Assembly: GCF_020085105.1 (NCBI RefSeq)
Contig: NC_058055.1
Span: 13,283,822-13,347,821 of the forward strand
Length of the DNA: 64,000 bases
Direction: 5' to 3'
DNA from: Siniperca chuatsi
Lineage: Eukaryota > Chordata > Actinopteri > Centrarchiformes > Sinipercidae
Position 1 is the first letter of the stretch. Every line of letters begins with the position of its first letter. Positions 48,620 through 60,720 of this stretch are shown here, in pieces. A program made the position numbers and the translations under genes. Under the pieces are notes generated by a model. The model was not told the DNA's origin. It did not search any database and worked only from the letters and a program-made list of their open reading frames with translations.

Positions 48620-50340
48620 ACAAGTCAGATCTCTCCACCCCCGACCCACCAATAAGCTGCGCACACCTCCAGGAAACTTAAAACGCTGCCAGGCTCTGCA
48701 GCGTCACAGATCTTCACTGTTTCACCAACGTTCAAAGGAAGCAAAGGTTTTTGCTCAAAGTGTGAATACACGTGCCTATAATTAAGCACACTGTATGAGT
48801 AACAGGGCTTTCACCCTGTTTAACCCTGCCCTTAACAGGGCATTGGCGGGGGGTGGAAGTTATGACGCTGACAGTTTTACTGTAGAGAATAAGGTAGGAA
48901 AAGTAAATTTTGAGTTATGAAAGCCTACTCTCCAAAACCCTTATAAGAGTCTCCCACTGCTTCATAGTTACATTCTTACCATGCTGAAAGATGACTTAAA
49001 CAGTACAGGTAAATGACACATTATCTTGCTACTAGATATGTAATGAGGGTTTAAAATGCTACTGGCAATGGTCACAGAGGTGTAGCCTACTGTGGTATCT
49101 GTGGATTTTTTCTGCATATCAGGTATATCTTGCATATGAAGCCATTTTGGTTTAGTCATACCTACAAACTTTCAATTTTCCTCTAAGTTTTGATGTTGCT
49201 ACAATTTTGCTGTGGGCCATAAAACCAAATCAAATGACAATGTGTCGACTATGTGAATGTAAAAGGTGTCGCTCGTAGTGATAAACCTACAGAGAATTAT
49301 CACCTGAATCTGCTTTATAGTGAGTTTCAGCTCACTGTTTAGCTGTCCGGTCTGTAAATGTACTGTTTTGATTCACTCTCACCGCTCTCATAGTGTCGTT
49401 TTCAGCAACCTGTATCTTTAACATGTGAAGATCATAAAACTTGTCTTCCAAATGGTCTTCCATTGATGCCTGCCTTTCTATAAATATTGAATAACATTAA
49501 ATCCCATGTAATTGGTTGAAATAATTGGTTAAATATGTTAATGCAATCATGTGAGCACTACTTTAAATGTAATAGCTTGTATTTCATTATGAACAGTTAT
49601 TGCCCAACATTATAATGTGCTTGAGAAACAACTGTTTCAGCATATTCCTGGTTTTAGAGTTTATTTAAATGACCACCAAAAGCCAATGGCAATATTTGAA
49701 AATCCCATCACCAGTACAAACTATACTTTTGCTGTTGGCTGTCAAACCATTTCATGACTGCAGCGACAAAGAAACAGATGACGTTATGGTTCTCACTCAG
49801 AGACAGACTCGTTTATTTTCACTGAGGTAAATCACTGAGTCTGTCACTGTAAAACAACATACATGCTTGTATCCTGTCACCTCATCATGTAGTATGCTAT
49901 ATTCTTCCATCCATAGTAACACCTCTCAGTGAGGCGTTCCTCTCTCTGGTTGTGGCTATGAGAACCTCCCATTGGGTGGTGCTGTTTTGCTCTTCTTGAA
50001 ATTCAAACGCTCAAAATTTCTGGCACATCAGGCTGTATCACTGAACTTTGAATGGATTTCTAATCATTTAATCAAGTGATATAAACATTTGTTTCTCCTT
50101 CAGCTGCTTCAAGTCGTTAAACCCAGTCAAGCAACCCTGCAACATACCGTCGAACATATTGTCAAACACTCAGCAATTTCAGTTTTCTTTGCCTTGGGGG
50201 CCAAAAGGAGAAGAGAAGAACAGAAAAAAGAAAGGGAAATTAGCGGAGGCCAACGGGAGAGGAAAGGGGTGACACCTAGTGTAGGCTCTCATTCATTTTC
50301 TTGGTTCAGTGATGCAGCAAGGCCCACCGGGTCCACCCAC
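48620..50340. other. Intergenic, no gene seen
   Basis: Low-complexity-free, AT-rich sequence with only short ORFs of no recognisable family. Confidence 0.5.
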
Positions 50341-50389
50341 CCACCAAATTGTATTCCTCCGGCTCCCCCATCCCAACCACACGCGCAGA

Positions 50390-50960
50390 ATCATACACAC
50401 ACACACACGTAAATATGTTCCACCAACCAGCGGGGCTGGCGTCCGCCGTGACGTCACACTGCAGTTCTTGTCGGGCTCCACTGGATGACAGTGGCAAGTC
50501 ACCGCTTACACACGATGAGCCGTCATTCTTAATGGCGACCGGTCAGAGTGTGTGTACGTGAGTGCATTTGTATATGTGTTTGTGTTTGCGTGCATGTGCG
50601 TTTGGGTGGGGTTTGTGCCTGATGGGTAGCGATGGGGTATTGAGGAGGTGGAGAGGGTTTATTGGAGGGGGTAGGTGGGTTGATGGAGGTGTTGGAGACG
50701 GGGGTGGGCAGTAAAATCGCAAATGAGAGGAAATTGTTTTGAGTCACAGCAGATTTGGTGGAGTGAGATAAGGGCTGATGACGGTGGTGGTGGTGTGATT
50801 AGGATTAGGGTGTGTGTGTGTGGGGGTTGAGAGAGTAGAAGGTGGTGGTGGTGGTGGTGTGTGTGTGTGTGTGTGTGTGGGGATGTGTGCATGGAAGAAG
50901 GTTTTGGGAGGGGTGAGAGTATTTGCACGCACAGTGTCACTGTTTGTGTGTGTGTCGGGG
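50390..50960 (-). repeat. CA/GT and GGT/TGG simple-sequence cluster
   Basis: It holds (CA)n at 50396-50408, several GTGTTTGTG-type stretches at 50545-50600, GGT repeats at 50777-50796 and 50840-50857, and (GT)n at 50808-50820 and 50858-50880. ORFs with His-Thr or Pro-rich translation here are artefacts of the repeats. Confidence 0.85.
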
Positions 50961-50999
50961 TGTGCATTTATCTGTGTGTAAGTTGTGAATTTTTTTCCT

Positions 51000-51260
51000 G
51001 ACTATGAGAGAGGGAAATTGAGGGAAAGATGAGGAGATGGGTGATTTAGATAATGGCGGCCAGAGAGAGCGAACGAGGGCAGAGCGTGTCACGCAGAAAG
51101 ATAGAGTGCGATGGAACAAGAAAGAGTGGATGAGACAAAAGAAGTGAACATTTGATAGAGAGGCAAAAAAAGGGAGACAGAGTGCAGAAGGTACACAGAG
51201 GAGGGGGGTGCAGGCCATGGATGAGGGGAGGGATGTTGAAAGAGTGCCAGAGTGATTTTC
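51000..51260 (+). repeat. Purine-rich (AG-rich) tract
   Basis: The plus strand is dominated by GAGA, GGGA and AAAGA words over about 250 bases. No coding signature is visible. A similar tract lies at 51535-51610. Confidence 0.6.
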
Positions 51261-51749
51261 GACACGTTCTCTTCCCTCCTTTGTTGGTTATGTTGTGGGT
51301 AGCTTTGGTGGCGAGAGCTTTAGGGGTTTTGGAGGAAACAATGACGCAGAGGGACCCGTCGTGTCTGCTCCAGCTGATAATGATGATGCCTAAAATTGAT
51401 AACAAGAATAAGTAGCTTCTAGTGGAACCCTAAAACCGCTAGCACGTGACGCCTACGTCACATATTATCACCCATGACACACTGCACTGGACACACAGAC
51501 GTGGCTATCTCACGTTGGCAGTGTGTGTGAGGGTGGTCAGAGCGAGCGAGCGAGACACAAAGGGAGACAGAGGTGGAAATAGAGAGAAAAAGGGGAGCAG
51601 GGAGGAAAACGGATTATGCAAAGAGTCTGTCACCTGCACACACTTGACATTCATGTACGGGACAAATGTAGGAGATGTGTGCTGAAAGTCAAAAACAAAA
51701 TGAACGCATTTATAGCTGCCCCTATTGCATGTGGGCAATCTTGTGTAAT

Positions 51750-53500
51750 TTTGCTTTTATCAGTACAGACAGAAAAAAACAATCAAAGGCAGCCACTCAG
51801 AGAAAGCTGAACCTTACTGAGAAGCATTATTTTGAAATGTGGTAAAACATGAATGAGATGGTGGGAGGGGAGTGGTGGGGGGTTTGCCTCACACATTTTT
51901 GACCACATTTTCAGTTTAAATCTACACAATGTCAAGCGCTTCATTTGAATTTTAGACTTTGTCAAAGGAACAAATAATTGAAGCGTGCACTCATCTCACT
52001 GAAAAATGACGATATAGATGAAAAGTAATTCAGCCATGACTAAAGCTGATGAAAATTTGCTGTCTCTTTTGATGATGTATAAGCTTTTGAATTTCTTTGG
52101 TGAGTCATATAGAAATTACTTGAAATAGTCATAGCGATGAAGCACTCACATTGTGTACTAGGTGCTATAAATATGGTGTGATGTTTTGAGAATTTTAACT
52201 TCATCAGTTTCGTGAGGAAGGTTGGCAGAGGAAAGGTATTCTTCAAAAACAAATTACAATCATAACATGTAACTGTCAAGTCTCTCAGGTAATTGGGTTA
52301 CATTATGCCTTAATGAATTCCTTGTCTGACCTGCTAAAACAGGCATCATGGGAACACATTATAATCCCACTGTTGATTTAACGGTGCTGTCCTAATGCAA
52401 TGGACGGGGCTTCTCAAATGCCACCAACCCTGATTTGTCTTCCGTGACTCATCCAGCCTCTAAAACAATGCGGCACCGTGCTGCTCGGTCCCTCATGACA
52501 CACTGTCCTTTCTATAGCACCCTTCATGAAGCTGCTGGGTTTGTCCGCAGGGGTAAACACAAACAGACAGCACCAAAGGGTGTCTTGGGGACTGCTCGCA
52601 CGGGCAAAGACAAGAGGAGAAAAAAAAAACCTGGAAGAGATCAGAAGTAAACAGGTTTTTCAGGACATCTTGTATGACTCAGTCAAAAGCCTCCCATTGA
52701 GCTCACGGGGTTATTATGTATGACTGTGTGTTTCTGTTGGGCATGTGATGGGGTTGGAGGGCTGTATTATATATGACAAATTCATGCTTGGAAGTGATCG
52801 TGTGCTTTGTTGACTCATAGACTGAAGAGGCTCATTGACTGTGGCAGCTGGTTGACCTTGGAGAGAAGGCAACCTGTTTCTCTCACTTTCAGTTTCACCC
52901 TCGGGAGCTTTTTTTCTCCTCCTTTTGTCTGAGGAAGCGAAGCGGGAGATGTATGATCTGACACGAGAGTCGCAGGAGGAGAGCTGAACCTGGCCTTACC
53001 TTCAGCGCCTAAAACATACCAGCAGCTTGTGACGATTTGAAAGTCTCTCAGCTCTCTAAATCGCGATGCCAAGTCGCTTAAAATAACTAGGCGGTATCTT
53101 GTTTTGGAAATAGATTGAAAACAAAGGAGTTATTGCATCTGCTCGGTCTAAACGCTTAGCATACACGCAGGTCCTAACTACACACTAGAGAGATCTCTGA
53201 TTCAGCCTGGTGGCCGTCATCACAGCATGTGCACTGTCTTTAACCTTTTGAAATCTCGACTGTAAACTTGTACACTTACAACTTACGCATGGATTAACAC
53301 CAACAAAAAGTTGGGATCCATTTCTGAAGTAAAGATACGAATGATTTTAGTTGTAAATGTACAGTACATAAGGAATGGTTACCTCCATTCCAGCTATACA
53401 GTTTAACACTTAAAACTACAGACTTCTATAAAACACTGGTCAAAAAATTATCAAACTGAGAATGAAGAATGTTTTTATAAGATGTGATCTGTCACCCCAT
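51750..53500. other. Intergenic, no gene seen
   Basis: No exon with a recognisable family signature. The ORFs of 60-85 codons lack typical codon use or splice context. Confidence 0.5.
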
Positions 53501-53587
53501 TGATCTCTGGGGTTGAATCAGTTGATCTGGCTGGTTGGGCGGTCCCCTTCCTCCCTCACTATTTCTTCTCACTGGTTCTTCCTGCAG

Positions 53588-53629
53588 ATTCTGCAGCTTT
53601 TTAAGATGCTCTCAGACTTCTACGAGCGG
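53588..53629 (+). other. Exon-like segment of 42 nt, identity unknown
   Basis: A good acceptor (CTTCCTGCAG) is followed by 14 sense codons (ILQLFKMLSDFYER) and a donor (CGG|GTAGGA). The surrounding frame is open from 53513 to 53806. The length is a multiple of three. I do not recognise the peptide, and no partner exon was found within the window. It may be a chance match to splice consensus. Confidence 0.2.
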
Positions 53630-54500
53630 GTAGGAAGCACTTGTTCATCTACGACCACATCTAAGAGTGACTTAAGTTACAATGCTTTTAGGAATACACT
53701 TCTTAAGTTTAAGGAGGTTTCTAAGATGGACTTTATGATCATATTAATCCTTAAGACGCTTTTGGCAAAAATCTGTTTTCTTGTTGGACCCATTTTTTTT
53801 TTTTAGAAAGTTATTCATCTGAGAAGCAACAAACACACAGTGCAATTCATTCAATTGGGTGAATCAGTTTTCTTGCTTTCTTTGGACATGTATCTTGATC
53901 CCTTTCTTCATTCTCCATGACTTGATCTAACATGAACATTCATTTGTCACACGTTTTTGCAGATTACGTGAAATTTCAAATCTCTGCAATGGGCTAAAAT
54001 GTAATCAGATCTATTATAAAAATAATCTGATGCTCTAAGAAACCACAGAGTAATTCATGTTGTTGTAAACCTCTTTTAGTTTCCATGCAATGGCATTGTA
54101 AAGATTGACGTATAGCAGGTTGATTCTGTTTTTCCATGATTTGTCTCCTTTAGACACCACTGATGGTTGGTTTTGGACCAATTGTGAGAGAGACTGATGA
54201 ATCTTTTCAGCATTTTCAAAATGGCACTTGGTCCAGGGCAGGATTTGGTCCAGTGTGGATGTTTGTCCATGTGTTACACATTGTGTTTGAACAGTTTGGC
54301 CAAATATATGGTCAGACTCTACAGTTAAAGGTCACAACTACAGAGTATAAAAAAGGTTGTGACCAAGTCATATACTGACGACTAAGAGACCCTGACAGAA
54401 ACCGTTTCCTCTCGTCTCCCATTGCTTTCTCAACAATGTAAAGTTTCCAACTCAGTAAGTGGTAGTGAAATATTAATAATCAATGTCTTTCATTGACAGG

Positions 54501-54514
54501 GTTGCCATGGCAAC
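54501..54514. promoter_or_regulatory. Perfect palindromic RFX X-box motif
   Basis: GTTGCCATGGCAAC is an exact inverted repeat and matches the RFX consensus GTNRCC-RGYAAC with no spacer. It stands alone, with no promoter recognised nearby. Confidence 0.55.
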
Positions 54515-54934
54515 ACCGTGAAAAAGCTAATAGCTACTCTGTGGTCTTTCACACCTGAATGTTTTCAGTCTCCTGAAAGTTGCATAAACCACTTAACAAA
54601 AATGTTCTCAAAATGAAATGCTTTAAAAGATGCACGTGGCCATGTCTGAAATGAATCATGTGCACAAACGTGTGCACAGGCGTACAGCTGCATACATACT
54701 CACACAGGAGAGACTAAAGGTACAAGAACACGCCAGTGAGGTTACTCACTGTGAGGAGATGGCCGATGAGCAGCAGCTCCCCACTCCAGACAGAGATTTG
54801 AGGTTTTTACTGCTGTTAGGGAACCTAAAGCAGCACAAGAAGCTACTACTAATACAAATGGACTGAATTAATCTCATTCTTGTTCAGGGACATGAAAGTG
54901 GATGGAGGAAATTGGGAAGGGGATGAGGTGGTGC

Positions 54935-54966
54935 GGGGGGGGGGGGGGGGGGGTGGGGGTGGGGGG
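54935..54966 (+). repeat. Poly-G tract, G-quadruplex candidate
   Basis: Nineteen G in a row are followed by T, five G, T and six G. The run is much longer than expected by chance at this base composition. Confidence 0.85.
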
Positions 54967-55966
54967 TGATGAGGCATGAAAAGCGATGAAGCTGCCTGGT
55001 AGGGGGAGGGCAGGGGGCTGGAGAGTGTCAGTTAAACGCAGAGAGAATTTGAATGAATGATGACAAGATCTACTCCTTATTTCCCATATATTTATCCACA
55101 CTGTGGGATTTAGGCAGACAGAAGGAAAAAGAAAGCGAATATTTGTCCCACACAGTCATCAGATACACTTTGGTGCAGATATCAATAGTCAGTTATTTCA
55201 CATTCAAATAACAACATAATGTTGCCACTCAGAGATGGACTGACAATTTGGAAATGAGCTAATGTTGCTGTTGAAAGCTCACCTGATTTCCTGTCAGGCT
55301 GCAGTATAAATGCTTTGTTTCTGTTTTACAGTAACCTTGTGCTATCTTACAGCCAGTGAATAATGAGTCGGTTTAACATACAGCTTTGCTAGAAAGTCTT
55401 TTGCCACTGAAGGAAAGAAATGTCACGAGGTGAAGCAGATATTAGTGATTAAGAAATCAACACATTCCATAAGAAACAATAAAAATTTAAGCAAGAAATG
55501 TGATTGCACTGTTCAGTGCAAGCAAGGTTTGTTTTCCCTCTTTGGTTTCTCTCATAACCAAGATATTGTTTCTCAAAACTAAAGCTTGCTAATATACAAA
55601 AACAAATATTTTGAAAGACAAAAATATGCAAGACAATTTATTTAGCTTTACAGTGTAGTAAGCAATGGTATGGTGAATAATACATCTTTTCATAGAAATT
55701 TCATATCATTTTCATCCTGCAGAACCATATGAATTAGATTTTGTTTTTATTTATTCTTTTGTCCTCTCACACAGCCGGTTTTATGACATGGTAACAGTGA
55801 TGCTTATGGAGTTTACTTCAAATGTGATTTTCTTTTCTATTGTGAATTTTTTCTGTTTGATTCTTTCTCTCTGTGAAATGTAGCTTTTTCTCTGTCTTCC
55901 AGTATGTCTCAATTTTTATTATGACCCTTTTAACTGTGTTAATATGCCTTTGTTCATAATTTTTAG

Positions 55967-56303
55967 AGCTGCAATGATTAGTCGCTTAGTCGATCAAAAG
56001 AAGATTAATTGGCAACTATTTTGATAATCGATTAATCGAAAAATTCCAAATATTTGATGGTTCCAGGTTCTGAAATGTGAGGATTTGCTGCTTTTTGTGG
56101 TCTTACATTACAGTAAACTGAATATTTTGAGGTTTTGGAAAGTTGGTTGAACAAAACAGGACATATGATGACGTCACATTGTGTGGTAGGACATTTTTCA
56201 CTGTTTTCTGATGGTTTACAGGCAAACAATTAATTGATCATTTTAGAAAATTCTAAGTAGTATAAGTAATTGATAATGAAGATAATTATTAGTCACAGCC
56301 CTG
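55967..56303. mobile_element. hAT-like MITE, well-preserved copy
   Basis: It starts AGAGCTGCAATGATTAGTCG and ends with the inverted counterpart AATTATTAGTCACAGCCCTG. Sub-terminal words (GATAATCGATTAATCGA against ATTGATAATGAAGATAATTA) are also mirrored. Its length, about 335 bp, and internal order (GAGGATTTGCTGCTTTT, CAGTAAACTGAATATTTTGA) agree with the family. It has no coding capacity. Confidence 0.7.
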
Positions 56304-56839
56304 ATCATTTTCTCTAGTATATATCTGGTGTTTCTGTATGACGTTTGGCTATGTGTGAAAAATTAATGACTTAGTCACGATGATCACTGCACATTTGACG
56401 CAGCCTTATCAAGCCTGACCTAGCAGAGGCAGAGCAGAAGGGTAGCAGAAGGAAATATGTATACATCATACAGATGGCTGATTTAATCCACAGATTTTAT
56501 TTTAACTATAATTACAAGAGTAGCAACATCACACAGGCAGTAAACCATCTAAAGACTCATTTCTGTCTTTCATTAACATTTTGTTTCAACAGTTTATGTT
56601 AATCATCAGGCTGATATCACGAAATTCACCAGAAAGGCTTTAAAAGGTCAAATCATTTTGTAGTTTCTTTGGATTTTGAAATTCCATCATTTGTTTTATT
56701 TTCACTTGTGCATTCAGCAGAAGGTTGCGTTTCAGATTTGACAACGCGACGCATTCAGTGAATGCAGTTTATGAGACAATATGGCATTGTAACTACACAG
56801 CTGTGGGCTGTGATTGCAAAGCCTGTCTCTTTTGGGTTT

Positions 56840-56875
56840 GTGCGTATATATATGTGTGTATGTGTGTGTGTGTTG
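56840..56875 (+). repeat. (TA)(TG) microsatellite
   Basis: GCGTATATATATGTGTGTAT followed by GTGTGTGTGTG. Confidence 0.8.
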
Positions 56876-57299
56876 CCTACAGGTGACTCATCGCACTGCA
56901 GATGACCACAATGTTTTTCTGCTGCTTGAGCGTTCATGGCTCTCTTTTCCTCTGCTATGATTCTCATTTTCTCACTCCTTTTCTTTGCCTCTATTTTTCT
57001 CTTTACACCCTCTTGCTATCTCTTTCCATCAGTGCTTTCTTTAGGCGTTACAAACCTGTATCCCCAGATTATATAATTCCCTGTCGCATACAATTCTGTC
57101 TGGACGCCAAGGAAATGAGATGCAACAAATAAAGAGACGTCTTTCTGTTTTGTGTGCTACATTGTACTTGAGAAGGCTGGCCACCAGCAGCAGACCACTC
57201 ATCCAGCCCAGGTATAATGAGCCATAATGTCATGCTACGATCTGATTGGTATGGCGAGCGTCACAGAGAGCAGCGGGAAGAGGGGCAGGTGACAGAGTG

Positions 57300-57365
57300 A
57301 GAAAGAAAGAGAGAGGGAGAGAAAGAGGGGGACTAATAGTGATGATGATGATGATGAGGGGCCAT
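57300..57365 (+). repeat. GA-rich and (GAT)n low-complexity tract
   Basis: GAAAGAAAGAGAGAGGGAGA followed by GTGATGATGATGATGATGAG. ORFs across it are compositional. Confidence 0.75.
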
Positions 57366-58236
57366 GAGCCGAAACAAAGGCAGAATGACAAAAAAAAAGG
57401 TGAGGATCAATTTGTGCCTGCCACCTCATTTTCTGCCTCTCCCCTCTCTCTCTCCCCCAGCGTCAAACTCACATCAATCATACATCCATTTACCCCATCC
57501 CTCTCTCCCGCTCAATTAGTCTCCCCTCTATTTCTTGTCCTCTGCTTTCCTGTCATCCACATCCACTGTCACAGTGTTTTTAATGTTTAATATAATTTCA
57601 AATGTGTGTTCTCTCACAAGGCAGGTGTTGTTAATCTGTTGTGTTTCTTTCATGACAAATCTGAATGTTTACTGAACAGAGAAGGAGCTGAACCTTAATT
57701 TGGATAGTAAAAATCTTTTAAGAGGTAACAGAAGGCACACACACACATGCACACGCTGACATGTAAGTGAGCTAAATTGTATTGGAAACTTCAGCTTTGC
57801 TAAAATATGCAAACTGAGCACAGTGTGTCCAGAAAAAGAAAAATTTGGTATCAACTTGCCAATTATTTCATTCAAAACTGTTTAGATGCAGAAAGACTGC
57901 ATACAACTAAGTTCCTTGGTTGTATTTTATGTTACTTTTCTATGTTAAATACAATAGATTGCATTATTATTCATATATACAGTTATTCATTTCAGTATTT
58001 TAGTATACAATATGTTTAGGAAAGCTTTGTGCCAGAACAACATTGATAAACTGACATTGTCTAAACACAGGTGCACATATAACATTATATCTGCTAACAT
58101 ACATCTAATTATTCATTTTTCTGTATAAATAACTGCTAATAATTCGATATACAGTGATTTTTGAAGCCATCATAATCAAAGCTTGCTTGATTGTAGATTA
58201 ACCTAATCTTGGACATGCACATGCAGGCGTGCACAC

Positions 58237-58237
58237 A

Positions 58238-58311
<74 letters not shown>

Positions 58312-58326
58312 TCACACACACACACA
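58237..58326 (+). repeat. Compound (ACGC)n(AC)n microsatellite
   Basis: About nine ACGC tetranucleotides (58237-58273) pass directly into about 17 AC units (58274-58306), then a second short AC run. Confidence 0.92.
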
Positions 58327-58449
58327 GAGTATTTACATTGTAATTACCCCTGAGCCTCACTCCAGGTCCCTGTGGGGCCTCCGGCTGAAGACGGTCTCAG
58401 AAGAGTCCCAGTTGTCCCATTGAGGAGATCATTAGCCTGGTTAGAGTAA

Positions 58450-60650
58450 TCCACAACAAACTGTGTGTGTGTGCATGCATATGTGTGTGTGTGCCACTTG
58501 TGTGCTCATGCGTTAAGCAGCTGTTAAATGGACTCCATGGCCTTTAGTGTCCATGGACATTAGCTTTATTGGTGTGATCTGAAAAGTTATTTAGTGACAG
58601 CTGGGATTTCCCTCCCCAGGGATGGAGCCGCTGACAACTCATGATAGCAGACATGAATGAGAGGGGAAATAGGCATTAAATTGAAAGACCTGGAAAACTG
58701 CCAGAAAAAAACACCCCTAAATTGATGAAAAAAAAAAATTACATGAAATAATTTACTAAAAATATTTATGTTATCAATTCTTATTACTTCTTTATTTTAT
58801 ATATCCAAATTATGAATGTAGTCTTGTTTTATTAACTTTTAATCAAAAATTTGATTCCTTTATTCTGAAGTTTAATGAAATTACACTATGACAAACAAAT
58901 AATTTGAACATCTTATTTGAGTCACAACAAAAAGAGCCACATGTAAGTATTTAAAAGCAAGTTAAACCACATTAGTTCAGACATGGAGACATTTCTGACA
59001 TCAGACATGAATGAAATTTTCTTCAGTCTTTGAACACCTGCATGTTTGATTGCTGCTGAGTGTGTAAATGTAATGTATTCTGCAATTAATTTTCAAAAAT
59101 GCAAAAGCTGTGATCTCCGTCAGCTTCTTTGTTGCAGGATAATCTTAGTAGATATGACTGTCACAGGCAATGTGGCTGTGTTTTTGTGTATTTTAGGGTT
59201 TAGAGGATCTGTGTCAAGGGTTGTAGAGCAGCTGTGCATTTGCCTGTCTCGGCTTAAGACAGCAAACATCTGCATGCAGTGTTGTATTGTCAGATGTGCC
59301 TCTAGACTCTTTGAACCAATGTGACCCAGCCAATCGGCAGTCCCTCTCTCTCTCTTTCTTTATCTCTTTCTGCCTCTCCATTCTCCTCCCTCTGCCATTT
59401 TCCTCCCCAACGCTGAAAAATTATCCTCCCTTTGCACTCTCTGCTGGAAAAGAGAGTGGAGTAAAGGGGCACACATAGGGGGAGAGGGAGAGAGGGCAAC
59501 TGATCGCTCCTATTGTTTAAGAGTGAGGCTTGCAGCCTCTTAGGGGATAATTGGCACACAAGGAGGGTAATGTGTTTGGATGAGAAAGGGAAGTCAAAGA
59601 AAGAGAAATTAAAAGAAAGGTGGCGAAAGGGCTCATGGAGAGGATGCTGTGGATCAGTTAAATTTATATATTTGAAATTAAATGTGAATGAGTGAAACCA
59701 ACATGTTCTGAAATCAAGCATATTTTTCATTTATTTATACATATATATACACACAGATATACAGGGTGTGTTATTAGTGTCCTGTATTCTGGAGCTCTTT
59801 TATTTTCATGTTCATATAGTTTTTTTTTATGTCAGTTCAAAGGCGAAGGAGCCCTTGAAATCAAATTGGCCTACAGTTTCCTATATAACAGAATAAAACA
59901 CAATACAGAATAATGTATTTATTCGCTTGTATTCAATGATTACACACTAATTAGACTGCACTGCAGGTAAATAGAAACCTGAAAATGATAGCTGGAGTAA
60001 TATTATGTAGGATACTGAAAAACAAATACAACCTTTGTCTGTGTACTGTTGCATTTTGAGGTCTGTGTAGATGTATGGTTTGACATTTTATAAAATATCC
60101 TTTGTATTCATGTGTAGGGTGATATTTGTAACCAGGTTAGAGAAAAAAAACCCTCAAAATAATCAGTTATTAGCAGGAGATCTGGTAAATGCACAGGAGA
60201 ACATTTTCTTTATAAGCCCAATTTTGTTTTTGGATAATGTCTGATAAGAGTCACAACTAATCAAATATAAATTTTAAACATTTCACTGCATTTAATTATT
60301 TTACATTGCTGTCAAAAACAAATACTGTTTTAATTATTGTAAATACATATTACATTTGAAGCTTAGCTATTCTGCTTTAGAATAAAAATCAAAAACAGTC
60401 CATTATATTGCATGCCTAATACGTTATTTTTTATTTACATTTAGCTCAGGGTCATGTGGTAAATAAACAATACTTAATACATTTTCTTCACGGGAAATGA
60501 GTAATGCCAAAAATATACGCAGCCAACATCGTATTATACGGCTGTCGCACTTTTTTTGTGCCTATTTTCAAGAGCAGGATCTGCCACCATTTCCTGGTAT
60601 TCATGATGTTCTTATTCTATTTCTTACTCTCATTTCTATCAGCATGTGTC
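58450..60650. other. Intergenic, no gene seen
   Basis: It includes a GC-balanced stretch at about 58530-58690 that lacks repeats and ORFs, and pyrimidine/purine-rich strands at 59340-59660. No exon is supported. Confidence 0.5.
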
Positions 60651-60654
60651 TTTT

Positions 60655-60720
60655 GTTTCCCGTCAAGCACTTTGAGAAAGTGCAGGTGTTAAAAGTGCTT
60701 ATTGAATAAACTTGACTTGC
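60655..60720 (+). repeat. Retroposon tail-like fragment
   Basis: AAGCACTTTGAGAAAGTGCA…AAAGTGCTTATTGAATAAACTT resembles the tail also seen at 5575-5645 and 16955-17005. Confidence 0.45.

Noticed and set aside
50659-50967. Pro/His/Thr-rich 102-codon ORF on the minus strand
   Set aside because: It is compositional translation of GGT and GT repeats.
57246-57590. 114-codon ORF in GA-rich sequence
   Set aside because: It is driven by GAGA and GAT low complexity and has no conserved motif.
58136-58423. Possible CRISPR-like or tandem coding repeat at the ACGC/AC tract
   Set aside because: It is a plain compound microsatellite with no spacers. No CRISPR array is expected in a vertebrate genome or seen here.
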